A DNA stretch of 64,000 nucleotides from VXLM01 sp034421575 (lineage in GTDB: Bacteria > Chloroflexota > Dehalococcoidia > Lucifugimonadales > VXLM01), in contig DAOUKG010000003.1 in the NCBI GenBank assembly GCA_034421575.1, positions 19,892-83,891 of the forward strand, given 5' to 3'. The notes under the pieces are model-generated. The model worked only from the letters and a program-made list of their open reading frames with translations. It was not told the DNA's origin and did not search any database. Positions 17,648-26,737 of the stretch are shown piece after piece. The position numbers were made by a program, and so were the translations under genes. The first letter of the stretch is position 1, and each line of letters opens with the position of its first letter.

Positions 17648-18304
17648 CTAGTAGTTGTTCGTCCCACGCACCTCTTCCAGCGATGTCCCCACCCGGCCAA
17701 GCAACTCTTCCAACTCCTCGAATGCCCTCACGCGCGATCGCTCCGCCCTGTCCAATCGATTGACCGCTGCCGCGTACCCGTCTAATCGGCGCAGGCGGCG
17801 GGCCGTGCTTTCGGGGTACGTAGCCTGCGCCTGCCCCGCGACCCTGTTCAGAATCCTGTACCCCTCGAGCTCTTGCTCGTAGGCGTCGGTGAACAGCGTT
17901 TGGGCCAGCGCCGTCAGGTTGCTTGGAGAGTCTATCCCACGCACCTCTTGGGCAAGCCCCTCCTGCTTCGGGATCACGCTCTCAAGGGTCCTGAACACAA
18001 TGGCAAACTCCGTCGTCCTGATATCCCTGCCCACGCCGTCGAACTCGGTGGCCACAGCCTGGCGCCTTGCCTCGACTTCCAACACGCCCCGCGTGAACGA
18101 AACGACTGCAGACCGCTCTGCCGGGTCTATCGGCGGCGCGGAGTCCCTGAGCACGAAAAACACGCCCGCCACTGCAACGATAACGAGCGCCGCCGCCCCC
18201 GCGGCAATGGCAATCCACCGGCGGCGCTTCGCGACAGCCCCGGGATCACCCCTGCGCGGGTAGCGATATCTTGCCGGAACGGGGTTACGTCTGGGGTCTC
18301 TCAA
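17648..18304 (-). CDS. Membrane-anchored protein, unknown function
   Basis: 218 residues starting at TTG 18304, which has agggggactt immediately upstream as SD. A short basic N-terminus (NPVPARYRYPRRGDPGAVAKRRR) is followed by a transmembrane helix at about 30-52 and an exported helical domain (FTRGVLEVEARRQAVATEFDG and later RAFEELEELLGRVGTSLEEV) that could form a coiled coil. Same layout as the gene at 16667-17476, without its Pro-rich linker. Function unknown. Confidence 0.72.
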   Translation of the reverse strand: MRDPRRNPVPARYRYPRRGDPGAVAKRRRWIAIAAGAAALVIVAVAGVFFVLRDSAPPIDPAERSAVVSFTRGVLEVEARRQAVATEFDGVGRDIRTTEFAIVFRTLESVIPKQEGLAQEVRGIDSPSNLTALAQTLFTDAYEQELEGYRILNRVAGQAQATYPESTARRLRRLDGYAAAVNRLDRAERSRVRAFEELEELLGRVGTSLEEVRGTNNY

Positions 18305-18713
18305 AAGTCCCCCTGCTGTGGCCCATCAGACCTCGTGCCGTTGCGTCCTCACTACGAAAGTGTTCAATAGAGACTCCGTCCACCCTGAGCAGCGTTATGC
18401 CCCCAGGAAGGGCCGTGCAGGGGTGTCAGTAACTACCTTGAACACGACCTCTTTTCCCCTCTGCGCTCTCTGTGTTCTCTGCGGTGAGTCCTCATCCTGT
18501 CCTGAGCAGTTACTTGAAAGCCCGTGGAAGGGTGCCCGCCCCGCCCTCGTCATTCTGGCGAAGGAACGTCACCCCGTACCACGATACGGGGCCGGAATCC
18601 GGAACTCCTCTCAGCGTCCTCCGCGCCCTCTGCGGTGAATCCTCATCCTGTCCTGAGCAGTTACTTGAAAGCCCGTCGAAGGGTCGAACGGTCACCGTAC
18701 AGCTAACACCTCA
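18305..18713. repeat. R4-, R3- and R2-type repeats
   Basis: No gene. 18379-18445 resembles 59911-60000 (ccctgagcagcgttatgccc and gtgtcagtaactaccttgaa). Two copies of an R3 plus cctgtcctgagcagttactt block are at 18464-18520 and 18620-18675; the same block recurs at 20080-20140. An extended R2 (with nested accccgtaccacgatacggg) is at about 18549-18601. Confidence 0.7.
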
Positions 18714-19832
18714 CTACGGCGTGATGAACGCCCTCGTGATCGCCGTGCCCTCTTCCTTGCCGAGCCACTCGCACTGCTCGAACGCCGTTCCGATCTCCTC
18801 CAGCGGGAAGCTGTGCGACATGACGTTCGTCAGTGGGAACCTGTCCTTCGTCCGTGCGAGGAAGTCCAACGCAGCGGGCAGCGTCGACGGGTGGTAGTGC
18901 GTCACGGGAATGATCCTCACCTGCCCCCACAGCACCTTCGCCATGTCCAGCGTCACCATGCTGTTCGGCCAGATGTTGCCGATCTCGACGTACGCCCCGC
19001 CGCGCCGCACCATGTCGATGCCCTCGTTTATCACCTGCGGGTAGCCGACGACCTCCATCACGATGTCAGCGCCGCGCCCCTCGGTGAGATCCTTCACTCG
19101 CTCGACCCTCGACTCCGCCGTGTCGTACTCGTTCAGGTCGATGGTCTCGTCCGCGCCGCTCTGGCGCGCAAGCTCCAGTCGCCCCGCCTGCCCATCGATC
19201 ACGATGACCTGCGAGGCCCCGCGGTCCTTGGCTGATGCCGCCGCGCTGATCCCCAGCCCGCCCGCGCCCTGAACGACAACGCTGTCGCCCATCTGCAGAT
19301 TGGCAAGCCTCCATCCCTCGATAACCTGCGAGACAGCGCAGTTCACCCCTGCAACCGCCTCGTCCGAAAGCTCGTCCGGCACCTTGAACACGTAGTGGCC
19401 GGGGAAGAGATAGTAGTAGTCCGAGAATCCCCCGTTGCAGTATGGGTACTCCTCCACCGATGCGCGGAACCGGAACCGGTCCGGACAGTGGTTCAGCTCC
19501 CCGCGCAGACAGTTGTAGCACCGATGACAGGGAAAGAAATAGCAGAATACGACGCGGTCGCCCTCCTTCAGTGGTTGCCCCTTCGAGTCCGTCGAGATGT
19601 CCGACGCCATCGCGTCGACCACGCCCGCCATCTCGTGCCCCAGGATCACCGGCCCCGGCGCGCCCGCCATGATCGGCTTGATCTCACCCCGCCAGAAGTG
19701 AAGGTCCGAGCCGCATATGCCCCCCGACCTTATCTTCACGCGAATGCCCCCCGCCTCCACAGGCACCGCCGGAAGCTCCGTGATCTCGAAGTGGTACGGC
19801 TCGACGAATAGCGCCGCCTTCCCCATAACCAT
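18714..19832 (-). CDS. Zinc-dependent alcohol dehydrogenase (MDR family)
   Basis: 372 residues. ATG 19832 follows gggaggtcctgcc. Catalytic zinc ligands are in GGICGSDLHFWRG and GPVILGHEMAGVV; the structural zinc lobe is CHRCYNCLRGELNHC. The Rossmann half has VVQGAGGLGISAAA and IVIDGQAGRLELARQSGADETI, with an acidic residue after the second strand favouring NAD. These features match threonine/sorbitol/aryl-alcohol-type MDR enzymes; the substrate is not deducible. No operon partner. Confidence 0.9.
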   Translation of the reverse strand: MVMGKAALFVEPYHFEITELPAVPVEAGGIRVKIRSGGICGSDLHFWRGEIKPIMAGAPGPVILGHEMAGVVDAMASDISTDSKGQPLKEGDRVVFCYFFPCHRCYNCLRGELNHCPDRFRFRASVEEYPYCNGGFSDYYYLFPGHYVFKVPDELSDEAVAGVNCAVSQVIEGWRLANLQMGDSVVVQGAGGLGISAAASAKDRGASQVIVIDGQAGRLELARQSGADETIDLNEYDTAESRVERVKDLTEGRGADIVMEVVGYPQVINEGIDMVRRGGAYVEIGNIWPNSMVTLDMAKVLWGQVRIIPVTHYHPSTLPAALDFLARTKDRFPLTNVMSHSFPLEEIGTAFEQCEWLGKEEGTAITRAFITP

Positions 19833-20306
19833 GGCAGGACCTCCCCCTCAAAGGTTCATTTGGATGCCCCATTATCCACAAAATCAACCCCAAATGCGAC
19901 ATAACACGATAGAAGAGGCGCTCCAGCAGACCATTCAGCTGGAGACAGGACAAATGCCCGTTCGCCCTGAGCCTGTCGAAGGGCGATTCCTCACCGGCGA
20001 ATATAGTCTGAAAGTGAAGGAATTGCTCCCCTTCCGTCATTCCCACGAAAGTGGGAATCCAAGACCCCACTCCGCGCTCTCTGTGTTCTCTGCGGTGAAT
20101 CTTCATCCTGTCCTGAGCAGTTACTTGAAAGCCTGTCGAAGGGCGATTCCGCACTGGAGACACAGACTAACCGTTATTCCCACGAAAGTGGGAATCCAAG
20201 ACCCCACTCCGCGCTCTCTGCGCCCTCAGCGGTGAATCCCCCGAACCCCATCCTGCTATACTGTAGCCCCGAATTCGAACCTCCACACCCCACAGGAGCA
20301 CACTCC
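19833..20306. repeat. R4, R2 and R3 repeats
   Basis: R4 lies at 19958-19984. Two near-identical blocks (cgtcattcccacgaaagtgg then gaatccaagaccccactccg plus R3) lie at 20035-20097 and 20173-20236. Between them is cctgtcctgagcagttactt plus an R4 tail. caggagcac before 20307 is the SD of the next gene. Confidence 0.7.
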
Positions 20307-21080
20307 ATGGATCTTGGCATCGCGGGCAGGACCGCACTCGTCACAGGCGGAAGCAGAGGACTCGGCAAGCACTGTGCGCTGTCACTTGCGCGCGAAGGCG
20401 TAAACGTCGCCATCTGCGGGCGCTCCCAGGACACCCTCGACGCCACCTCAGCCGAGCTTCGCGCCCTCGGAGTCGAGGCCGCCGGCATCGTCGCCGACGT
20501 GTCCGACACCGGGCAGGCCGCGCCCCTGCACAGCCAGGTCGTCGATCAGCTTGGCCCCATCGACATCCTCGTCAACAACGTCGGCGGCAGCAACGTCCGC
20601 AGTGATGCTCCGGAACTCACCGTTGACGAGTTCAGAGGCGTCCTCGATCTCAACGTATTCGGCGGGTACGCCCTCATGCGCCTCGTCATCCCCCACATGC
20701 AAGAGCAGAAGTGGGGCCGAATCATCAACATCGCCTCCATCTACGGCAGGGAACTCGGCGGGAACCTCGGCTACATGACCGCCAAGGCCGCACTCATCGC
20801 CGCCACCAAACACGTCGCGAGCACACTCGTCACCGACGGCGTCCTCGTCAACAGCATAGCCCCCGGCTCCATCCTTCACGAACACGGCTCTTGGGAGCGA
20901 TTCCAGAACGAAAACCCGCCCGACGTGGTGGCCGACTTCATCGACCGCAACCTGCCCCTCGGCAAGTTCGGCTGGCCCGAACCCGTCGGTGACCTCACCG
21001 CCTTCCTCGCCTCCGAACGCGCCGACCTCATAACCGGCGCCTGCATCGTCGTAGACGGCCTACAAAGCAAGTACGTGTAG
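20307..21080 (+). CDS. Short-chain dehydrogenase/reductase
   Basis: 257-residue classical SDR. ATG 20307 follows caggagcacactcc; the frame is open to 20232 but that part is repeat sequence. Cofactor loop ALVTGGSRGLGKH with R in the second strand (ICGRSQDT) favours NADP. NNVGG at the fourth strand and the catalytic S..Y..K in NIASIYGRELGGNLGYMTAKAAL complete the set. C-terminal LITGACIVVDGLQSKYV is FabG-like. Substrate unknown. Confidence 0.9.
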   Translation: MDLGIAGRTALVTGGSRGLGKHCALSLAREGVNVAICGRSQDTLDATSAELRALGVEAAGIVADVSDTGQAAPLHSQVVDQLGPIDILVNNVGGSNVRSDAPELTVDEFRGVLDLNVFGGYALMRLVIPHMQEQKWGRIINIASIYGRELGGNLGYMTAKAALIAATKHVASTLVTDGVLVNSIAPGSILHEHGSWERFQNENPPDVVADFIDRNLPLGKFGWPEPVGDLTAFLASERADLITGACIVVDGLQSKYV

Positions 21081-21102
21081 CGGTGTAGACCTTGGCGGAT
21101 TG

Positions 21103-21142
21103 TCCCCTCTCCCGTCGTGGGAGAGGGCTAGGGTGAGGGTGA
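21103..21142. repeat. R1 repeat
   Basis: cccctctcccgtcgtgggag then agggctagggtgagggtg; a hairpin with tail, downstream of the SDR gene. The remaining gap to 21257 shows no feature. Confidence 0.75.
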
Positions 21143-21256
21143 AGACATTGGGCACGTTCAGCTAGCTTACGAAAAGGACTTCATGGCTGAGACGGTTGCA
21201 GTAAGGCCCATGAGTTGAGCAAGTCGCTGGTCATTCTCCTTGCCGCGCCGGCTACC

Positions 21257-22708
21257 TCACTCCACCCAAAACGAGTACAAACTCGCGTCCTTCAGATAAA
21301 ACCGTAGCCGCACCGGCTTCCTGAGCCTCGACTTGTAGGCCCTCGTCTCGACGCCAATGTCGGCGGGAGTGTCTGTCGCATGCACGAGGTCCCTGTCCCC
21401 GCTCCACTTTACCGTGCAGTCCGTCGAGTCGGTCGAGATGGGCACACAGTCCGCGCGCGAGTAGCCTTCCAACGGCTGGCCACCCTGGTCGAGCACTTCC
21501 ACCTCCACCCTTCCCCGCGAGCTATCGACATTCAGGTGCAGCGTCGTGCCGAGGAACGTCAGCGGCTCGGTCGTCAATGTGCCCTCGCTCGACTTCGGCC
21601 TCACCGCCGCGAAACCGTCGCGCCGCAGCTTTGCAATGCCAACCCCGTACGCCCGGCGCTCGCCGTCGATAACCCTGCCGGGCCAGTCCTTGACCGACCC
21701 CCTGCCCCCGTCCGCCGCTTTCACGTTGTGCGGGATATTCGCCCCCGAGTAGTACAGCCGGAGCTCGTCGCCGACGGGAATCAGGTTGCAAGCCCCCGCC
21801 CATCTCGAGTCCCAGGCTCCGGCCTCGCCCGTTTCAAGGTAGGTCTCATTGCCGAAAGGCTTGCTCCATGTGATCCCGTTCCGACTCGTGGCCAGTAGCG
21901 AGTCCCGCGACTGGTCGGCGAACTCCACCACGTCGTTGTGGTACACCCAGATGAAGCCGACGTAGATGCCTTCGTACTTCGCCACCGTCATGCGGTAGTA
22001 CTCGATCTCTACCGCGTCATTCTCTTCCGGCTCTACGGCCAACACCGGCGGGCCCCAGTTCACGAAGTCGTCGCTCGCGACCCACGCCGACGTCCTCCTG
22101 TCAGGATCGAAGAAGTAGACGTTCGGCCGCATGTATGCCACGTACTTGCCGTGATTCTCGTCCCAGCCCAGCACGAACTGCCCGTCCGTCAGTCCATTGC
22201 GGAAGTCGATGACCGGATTCCGCTCACCGGGTGTCCAGTGAACCCCGTCGGGAGAGTACGCCACGAAGTGCCCCTTGCCGCCCCAGGGCGCGTCGGGGTC
22301 CTTCGACGAGTGCCAGTACATCGCCTTGTACCGTTTCGACAGGTCACCGTCCTTCACGTCCTTGATGACGCTGAAGTTCCGTCCCGGACTCACGAGGTTG
22401 TTGTCGACCGACCCCTCGTACTCCCGAATTCCCAGGCCCGGCTTCTCCCAGTGGACGCCGTCCTCCGACGTGGCGTAAGCCACCCCGCACTTTGTGTCGT
22501 ACCACGCCTTGAACAGTCCATCTTCCTCATCGTAGTGCAGCGAATTGCCAATAATACTGGCAACGCCTACCTCCCAAGGCTCCGTCCCCTCCAACACCGG
22601 GCCTTCCGGCTTGACGGGCCGCTCCATCACAACCTCAACACCGTCGAGGCTCTCTATGAGATGGTCATCCAGAAAAAGCTGTCTTTCCGTCCCGATATGG
22701 ACTGTCAT
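21257..22708 (-). CDS. Glycosidase-like beta-propeller protein (GH32/GH43 superfamily-like)
   Basis: 483 residues, ATG 22708 with taggagtcgccaacc upstream. The sequence is built of propeller blades with recurring signatures: AYATSEDGVHWEKPGLG, VAYSPDGVHWTPGERN, AWVASDDFVNWGPP and LATSRNGITWSKPF. These are the SxDGxxW blades of five-bladed glycosidase-like proteins. A C-terminal beta-rich part (about 380-483) follows. No signal peptide is seen, so a cytoplasmic enzyme is implied. Catalytic acids cannot be assigned by eye. The first nine codons and SD are duplicated at about 23111-23152. Confidence 0.75.
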   Translation of the reverse strand: MTVHIGTERQLFLDDHLIESLDGVEVVMERPVKPEGPVLEGTEPWEVGVASIIGNSLHYDEEDGLFKAWYDTKCGVAYATSEDGVHWEKPGLGIREYEGSVDNNLVSPGRNFSVIKDVKDGDLSKRYKAMYWHSSKDPDAPWGGKGHFVAYSPDGVHWTPGERNPVIDFRNGLTDGQFVLGWDENHGKYVAYMRPNVYFFDPDRRTSAWVASDDFVNWGPPVLAVEPEENDAVEIEYYRMTVAKYEGIYVGFIWVYHNDVVEFADQSRDSLLATSRNGITWSKPFGNETYLETGEAGAWDSRWAGACNLIPVGDELRLYYSGANIPHNVKAADGGRGSVKDWPGRVIDGERRAYGVGIAKLRRDGFAAVRPKSSEGTLTTEPLTFLGTTLHLNVDSSRGRVEVEVLDQGGQPLEGYSRADCVPISTDSTDCTVKWSGDRDLVHATDTPADIGVETRAYKSRLRKPVRLRFYLKDASLYSFWVE

Positions 22709-22790
22709 GGTTGGCGACTCCTAAGCTACGCAGACTCTGCGCTTTCCGCGCCCTCTGCGGTGAATCCTATTGCCCCCTCTCCCGTCGTGG

Positions 22791-23081
22791 GCTGACAGGG
22801 GTAGGTAAAACGGATTTTAGCTACGATCCGGCCACCACAACACTGTCATTCCGAGCGGAGCGAGGAATCTAAAATCCATAACCGCAAGACCGGATGGCGA
22901 GGGCCACGCTTGTATTGTGACCAAGAGCGAAAACAGCGTAAGAACTCCCTATGTCATCTTCAGGTTAGGACAGACATTTTAGATTCTTCGACTCCGCTAC
23001 GCTCCGCTCAGAATGACAGAGCCAGGTTGCCTTCTGTTCAATGGAGAGTGGAGCGATAGACAAATACCTACCCCTGTCAGC
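22791..23081. mobile_element. MITE-2, complete copy b (291 bp) with 9-bp target duplication
   Basis: Ends are gctgacaggggtaggta and its complement (23065-23081). The flanks ccgtcgtgg at 22782-22790 and 23082-23090 are identical, a clean 9-bp target-site duplication. Together they restore one R1 unit (ccctctcccgtcgtgggaga). Inside are R5 at about 22842-22875 and an inverted R5 relative at 22977-23020. Non-coding. Confidence 0.82.
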
Positions 23082-23110
23082 CCGTCGTGGGAGAGGGCTG
23101 GGGTGAGGGT

Positions 23111-23152
23111 GTCGTTCTGTCCCGATATGAACTGTCATGGTCGGCGACTCCT
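23111..23152 (-). pseudogene. Duplicated 5' end of the propeller gene
   Basis: On the complement, aggagtcgccgaccATGACA and the codons for MTVHIGTER repeat the SD and first nine codons of the gene starting at 22708, with a few substitutions. After the ninth codon the frame enters R1 repeat sequence. It is a remnant, not a working gene. Confidence 0.7.
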
Positions 23153-23172
23153 CAGGTTGAACAGGCTGCCCG

Positions 23173-24123
23173 TCACTTGGAAGCAAGCGCCTTTGCAAGA
23201 CGCGGGTCGAAGACTTCCTTGAGCTTCGGAAGGAGATCAAGCATCCATGCTCTGATCTCTTCAAGCTTCTCCGGCGGGTCGTCTATCGAGCTGTCTCTTC
23301 TAATGCTTATGGTGAAGAAAGAGTTGGGTCCGAATCTGTGCCATACCCATTCAGCGTCGAGGGACTCTTCGATCTCAGGCTTGGCCTTTTGCAGTTCGTC
23401 GAATATCCGATTGTTTCGCTCAACGCTGTCCCACGTTCGAACATGGAGAGATGCCCATGCGCCATTCTTCCAGAAGCTGACCGCGTAACCTGTATGTTCG
23501 TCGAACCGAGAGGGAAAGAACCGGCCGGTGTGGTCAAAGTAATTGACAGCCTTATCGGCAAAGCCCTCTCCGATCAGCTTGGTAACCAGTGGTTGAAAGA
23601 ACTCGTGGTACTTCCTTTTGGTCGCGGGCATCTCTCCCGACGGGAGTGTCACATCCTTGTTCCAGCCGCCGGGGTATACCACCTTGCGAAATCTTGCTTC
23701 TAGGTGTTCACCGCCAGCCTGCTTAAAGACCTCGACCTTGACCCCGAAGAACCTGATGTTCTCCTTCGTCCACTCATTGAGCCGGTGCAGCGCCTGGGCA
23801 TGTTCATAGCAGAACTCCGGCGCGACCCATACTGCGACCTGCGCGTCACATCCGGTCGCATAGGTGAGCAGCTGTCCGAGATGGTGGAGGTCGGTCTCTT
23901 CCAACTGGTTCTCGATGGCTACTAATACGTCCTCGTCGGCATCTTTCGCCAGAATGTCGAGAAAGTACGGGCCTACCGGCACCTCAGTCTGGACCGCTTC
24001 CAGCTTCATCCCCAACTCATCCCCCAGCCGATGAAGGTTCTTGGCGAGCCAAGGAGTGAAATTGTGGGCCTCGTGCTCCCACTTATCGCGTACGTCCGCT
24101 TGCTCTGTCTCGTCTTCGGGCAT
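23173..24123 (-). CDS. DUF4268 protein with PD-(D/E)xK-like N-terminal domain
   Basis: 316 residues. The N-terminal half has the nuclease-like core VGPYFLDILAKDADEDVLVAIENQLEETD (D, then ExQ), followed by HLGQLLTYATG. The C-terminal half matches DUF4268 (HEFFQPLVTKLIGEG, GYAVSFWKNGAWASLHVRTW). Proteins of this kind are found in restriction/defence settings and the fold suggests DNA binding or cleavage, but activity is unproven. The gene is AT-richer than prmC-prfA. Its small partner lies 15 bp upstream in the same direction, so the pair is probably one transcription unit. Confidence 0.8.
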   Translation of the reverse strand: MPEDETEQADVRDKWEHEAHNFTPWLAKNLHRLGDELGMKLEAVQTEVPVGPYFLDILAKDADEDVLVAIENQLEETDLHHLGQLLTYATGCDAQVAVWVAPEFCYEHAQALHRLNEWTKENIRFFGVKVEVFKQAGGEHLEARFRKVVYPGGWNKDVTLPSGEMPATKRKYHEFFQPLVTKLIGEGFADKAVNYFDHTGRFFPSRFDEHTGYAVSFWKNGAWASLHVRTWDSVERNNRIFDELQKAKPEIEESLDAEWVWHRFGPNSFFTISIRRDSSIDDPPEKLEEIRAWMLDLLPKLKEVFDPRLAKALASK

Positions 24124-24138
24124 GGCTGGTTTTTCTCC

Positions 24139-24483
24139 TCACTTCCCGGTGTCTCCCGGTTGAATTACGAAGTCTCGCCGGTCGCGGTACAACAGCGCGC
24201 GGTTAAGCACATCGTCGTATTCCTCCAGGTTGATGTCGGAACACTCATACATTATCCAGTACTTGTGTTGGCCTAAAAAGAGGTAGTCCCGTCTCTGGCC
24301 GAAGAACTCGCACTCAACGCCCTCTCCTCGTGAGATGCGCTCGCAGAACGCGGCCAGCAAGTCTTCTTGGCCGTCCTTCTTGATTACGACATACTCATGT
24401 GGCCACGAATCCCTGTACGTAACCGCCTCGCGCCAAGGTGCGCGGCCTATCAGCGCCATGATGTCATCAGCAATTGGTTCCAA
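24139..24483 (-). CDS. Small protein paired with the DUF4268 gene, unknown function
   Basis: 114 residues. The start TTG 24483 is chosen because a perfect aaggagg SD sits 7 nt upstream; longer in-frame extensions would overlap prmC. The protein reads MEPIADDIMALIGRAPWREAV, then SWPHEYVVIKKDGQ, FFGQRRDYLFLGQHKYWIMY and NRALLYRDRRDFVIQPGD: a small alpha/beta domain with a conserved-looking PHEYVV element. No name is recognised. It starts 20 bp after the prmC stop, so it may be read through from prfA-prmC. Confidence 0.7.
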   Translation of the reverse strand: MEPIADDIMALIGRAPWREAVTYRDSWPHEYVVIKKDGQEDLLAAFCERISRGEGVECEFFGQRRDYLFLGQHKYWIMYECSDINLEEYDDVLNRALLYRDRRDFVIQPGDTGK

Positions 24484-24502
24484 TGTCAGACCTCCTTGTC
24501 TG

Positions 24503-25351
24503 TTACCCAACCCTAACCGTAACCACCCTGTCCAATCCCATGTGGTCCTTGATGACCGCAACCTCCCCGCCCTCAAAAGCCCGCCCCGCGAGCCTCTCCA
24601 CAGCCTTCAGCCGCCGAGGATCGATCTCCAACGCCAGCAGCCCTCCGGGCTTCACATACTCTCGCGCTCCCTCGATAAGCCTGCTCAGCACGTCCATCCC
24701 GTCCGACCCGGCGGCTAACGCAATCCTCGGCTCTCGCTGAACGTCCGGCGGGAGATCGGCAGCCTCTTCGGTGCTCAGATACGGCGGATTGGACGCCACC
24801 ACGTCCACAGGGCCGTCCAGCGCCTCGAAGAGGTCTCCCTGTCGAAGATGTACCCGCCCTTCCAGTCCATGTTTTCGAACGTTCTTGTCAGCGATACGCA
24901 GCGCCTCGTGGCTCACATCCGTCGCATACACCGTCGCGTTCGGCAGGTGATGCCCCAACGCGACCGCTATACATCCGCTCCCAGTGCCGATGTCCGCGAT
25001 AGTCAAAGCATGGTCGCCCCGACTCCGCGCATACTCCAACACCGCCTCGACCAGGAGTTCAGTCTCATGTCGAGGCACCAATACATCCGGCGTCACGAAA
25101 AAATCGAGTCCGTAGAACTCACGATGCCCCGTAATATACGACAGCGGCTCCCCCTCGACCCGCCGCTCAACCATACGCTCGAACGCCTCTGCGTCCTCAT
25201 CGCTCAGTTCGCGGTCCGGGGAGGCGTGAAAGGTCGCTTGGTCTATGCCAAGCGCGTAGCGAAGAAGGACCTGCGACTCGATGCCCGCGTCGGGGATGTT
25301 GGCAAGTTCCAGCCGCTTGCGGGAGCGCGCCCAGGCCTCCCGCAGCCTCAT
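24503..25351 (-). CDS. prmC: Release factor glutamine methyltransferase PrmC
   Basis: 282 residues. SAM-dependent N5-glutamine methyltransferase that modifies the GGQ motif of RF1/RF2. An N-terminal helical domain (about 1-75) is followed by the Rossmann domain with IADIGTGSGCIAVALG (SAM loop) and the catalytic SNPPYLS. PRHETELLVE before the Rossmann domain is family-typical. ATG overlaps the prfA stop by 4 nt, the classical prfA-prmC coupling, so enzyme and substrate are co-translated. Confidence 0.95.
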   Translation of the reverse strand: MRLREAWARSRKRLELANIPDAGIESQVLLRYALGIDQATFHASPDRELSDEDAEAFERMVERRVEGEPLSYITGHREFYGLDFFVTPDVLVPRHETELLVEAVLEYARSRGDHALTIADIGTGSGCIAVALGHHLPNATVYATDVSHEALRIADKNVRKHGLEGRVHLRQGDLFEALDGPVDVVASNPPYLSTEEAADLPPDVQREPRIALAAGSDGMDVLSRLIEGAREYVKPGGLLALEIDPRRLKAVERLAGRAFEGGEVAVIKDHMGLDRVVTVRVG

Positions 25352-26433
25352 GCGCCGAAGCTCTCCAGGTTCCGAGCCTGCTCGGCCTCGACAAGGCGAT
25401 GGAGAATGTCGTCGATCTCCCCATCCAGCACCGCTTCGAGGTTGTGGCGCGTGAAGCCCACCCGGTGGTCGGTGACGCGGTCCTGCGGGAAGTTGTACGT
25501 CCGCACCCGGCCCGAACGGTCGCCCGTGCCGACCTGCGATCTCCTGTCCTCCGATATCTCCGCCTGCTGACGCTCCACCTCCTGCGCCAGCAGCCGGGAA
25601 CGGAGCACGGACAACGCCTTCTCCTTGTTCTTGAGCTGCGAACGCTCATCCTGGCACTGTACTACCATGCCCGACGGCCTGTGGGTGATGCGGATCGCCG
25701 TCGCGTTTTTCTGCACGCTCTGCCCGCCGTGCCCGCCGGCCAGGAAGACGTCGATCTCCAGGTCGTCCGGGTCGATCTGCACGTCGATCTCCTCCGCCTC
25801 GGGCAGCACCGCCACCGTCGCCGCCGACGTGTGTATCCTCCCGCTCGACTCCGTTACGGGCACGCGCTGAACACGGTGAGTGCCGCTCTCGTGCTTGAGT
25901 TGACTGTACGCCCCGTTGCCGTCGATCTGGAATACTATCTCCCGGATGCTCCCCAGCCCCGTCTCCGTGCTGCTGATGACCTCCACGCCCCAGTTGTGAC
26001 GCTGGGCGTACCGCGTGTACATCCTGTACATCTCCGCCGCGAAGAGGCCTGCCTCCTCGCCGCCCGTGCCTGCTCGCACCTCGACGATGACGCCCTTCTC
26101 ATCGTTCGGGTCCTTCGGGATCAGCGCAATGCGAAGGTCGTGCTCGATCTCCTCCTGCCGCCTCCCCAGTCCCTCGATCTCCTCGCGGGCCAGCGCGGCC
26201 ATCTGCCGGTCGTTCTCCTCACGGATCAGGGTATGGGCATCCTCCAGTTCACCGATGATGCCCCGATACTCACGGAACAAGGACACAATGTGCCTGAGCG
26301 AACTGTGCTCTCTGTTGACCTCCTGAAACCGCGAGTAAACGCCCGCGACCTCGGGGTCCGCCATCTGCTGCTCCAGCTCCTCGGAGCGCTGCTCGACCGT
26401 AGCGAGCTTGTCCAGCACAACCTTATCCAACAT
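25348..26433 (-). CDS. prfA: Peptide chain release factor 1
   Basis: 361 residues. Reads UAA and UAG. The tripeptide anticodon region is PVT in QRVPVTESSGRIHTSAATV, which is RF1-type (RF2 would have SPF). The peptidyl hydrolase loop is AGGHGGQSVQKNATAIRITH: GGQ is intact, though the surrounding GGHGGQSVQK differs slightly from the common SGPGGQxVN/SGAGGQ form. RAGTGGEEAGLFAAEMYRMY is family-typical. First gene of a prfA-prmC operon. Confidence 0.95.
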   Translation of the reverse strand: MLDKVVLDKLATVEQRSEELEQQMADPEVAGVYSRFQEVNREHSSLRHIVSLFREYRGIIGELEDAHTLIREENDRQMAALAREEIEGLGRRQEEIEHDLRIALIPKDPNDEKGVIVEVRAGTGGEEAGLFAAEMYRMYTRYAQRHNWGVEVISSTETGLGSIREIVFQIDGNGAYSQLKHESGTHRVQRVPVTESSGRIHTSAATVAVLPEAEEIDVQIDPDDLEIDVFLAGGHGGQSVQKNATAIRITHRPSGMVVQCQDERSQLKNKEKALSVLRSRLLAQEVERQQAEISEDRRSQVGTGDRSGRVRTYNFPQDRVTDHRVGFTRHNLEAVLDGEIDDILHRLVEAEQARNLESFGA

Positions 26434-26737
26434 CGACTATCAGCCCCTCTCTACCGAAACTCCCAGCCACCAATAAACCACCCCATACAGCATAGCAAAC
26501 CCCCAAGCCCCGTATCTCGGTATACATAGAGACTATCCCTGCATAAACGTCGAAGAGTTCTGAAGCTCAGGAGTGATAGCAGGAACCACGTTCGCTCTGA
26601 GCCTGTCGAAGGGCAATTCAACATCAATGTCGATGGTTTTGAGACGGACTCGTAACACCCTCCAGTTTCTACGCACTACTTTCTACTTTCTTCCCTAGCC
26701 TTTATCATACGCACACCCCACCAGGAGGTCTTTCCCC
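26434..26737. other. Intergenic stretch with one R4 unit
   Basis: Holds an R4 at 26590-26613. caggaggtctttcccc (26721-26736) is the SD of the cupin gene. Nothing else is seen. Confidence 0.6.
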
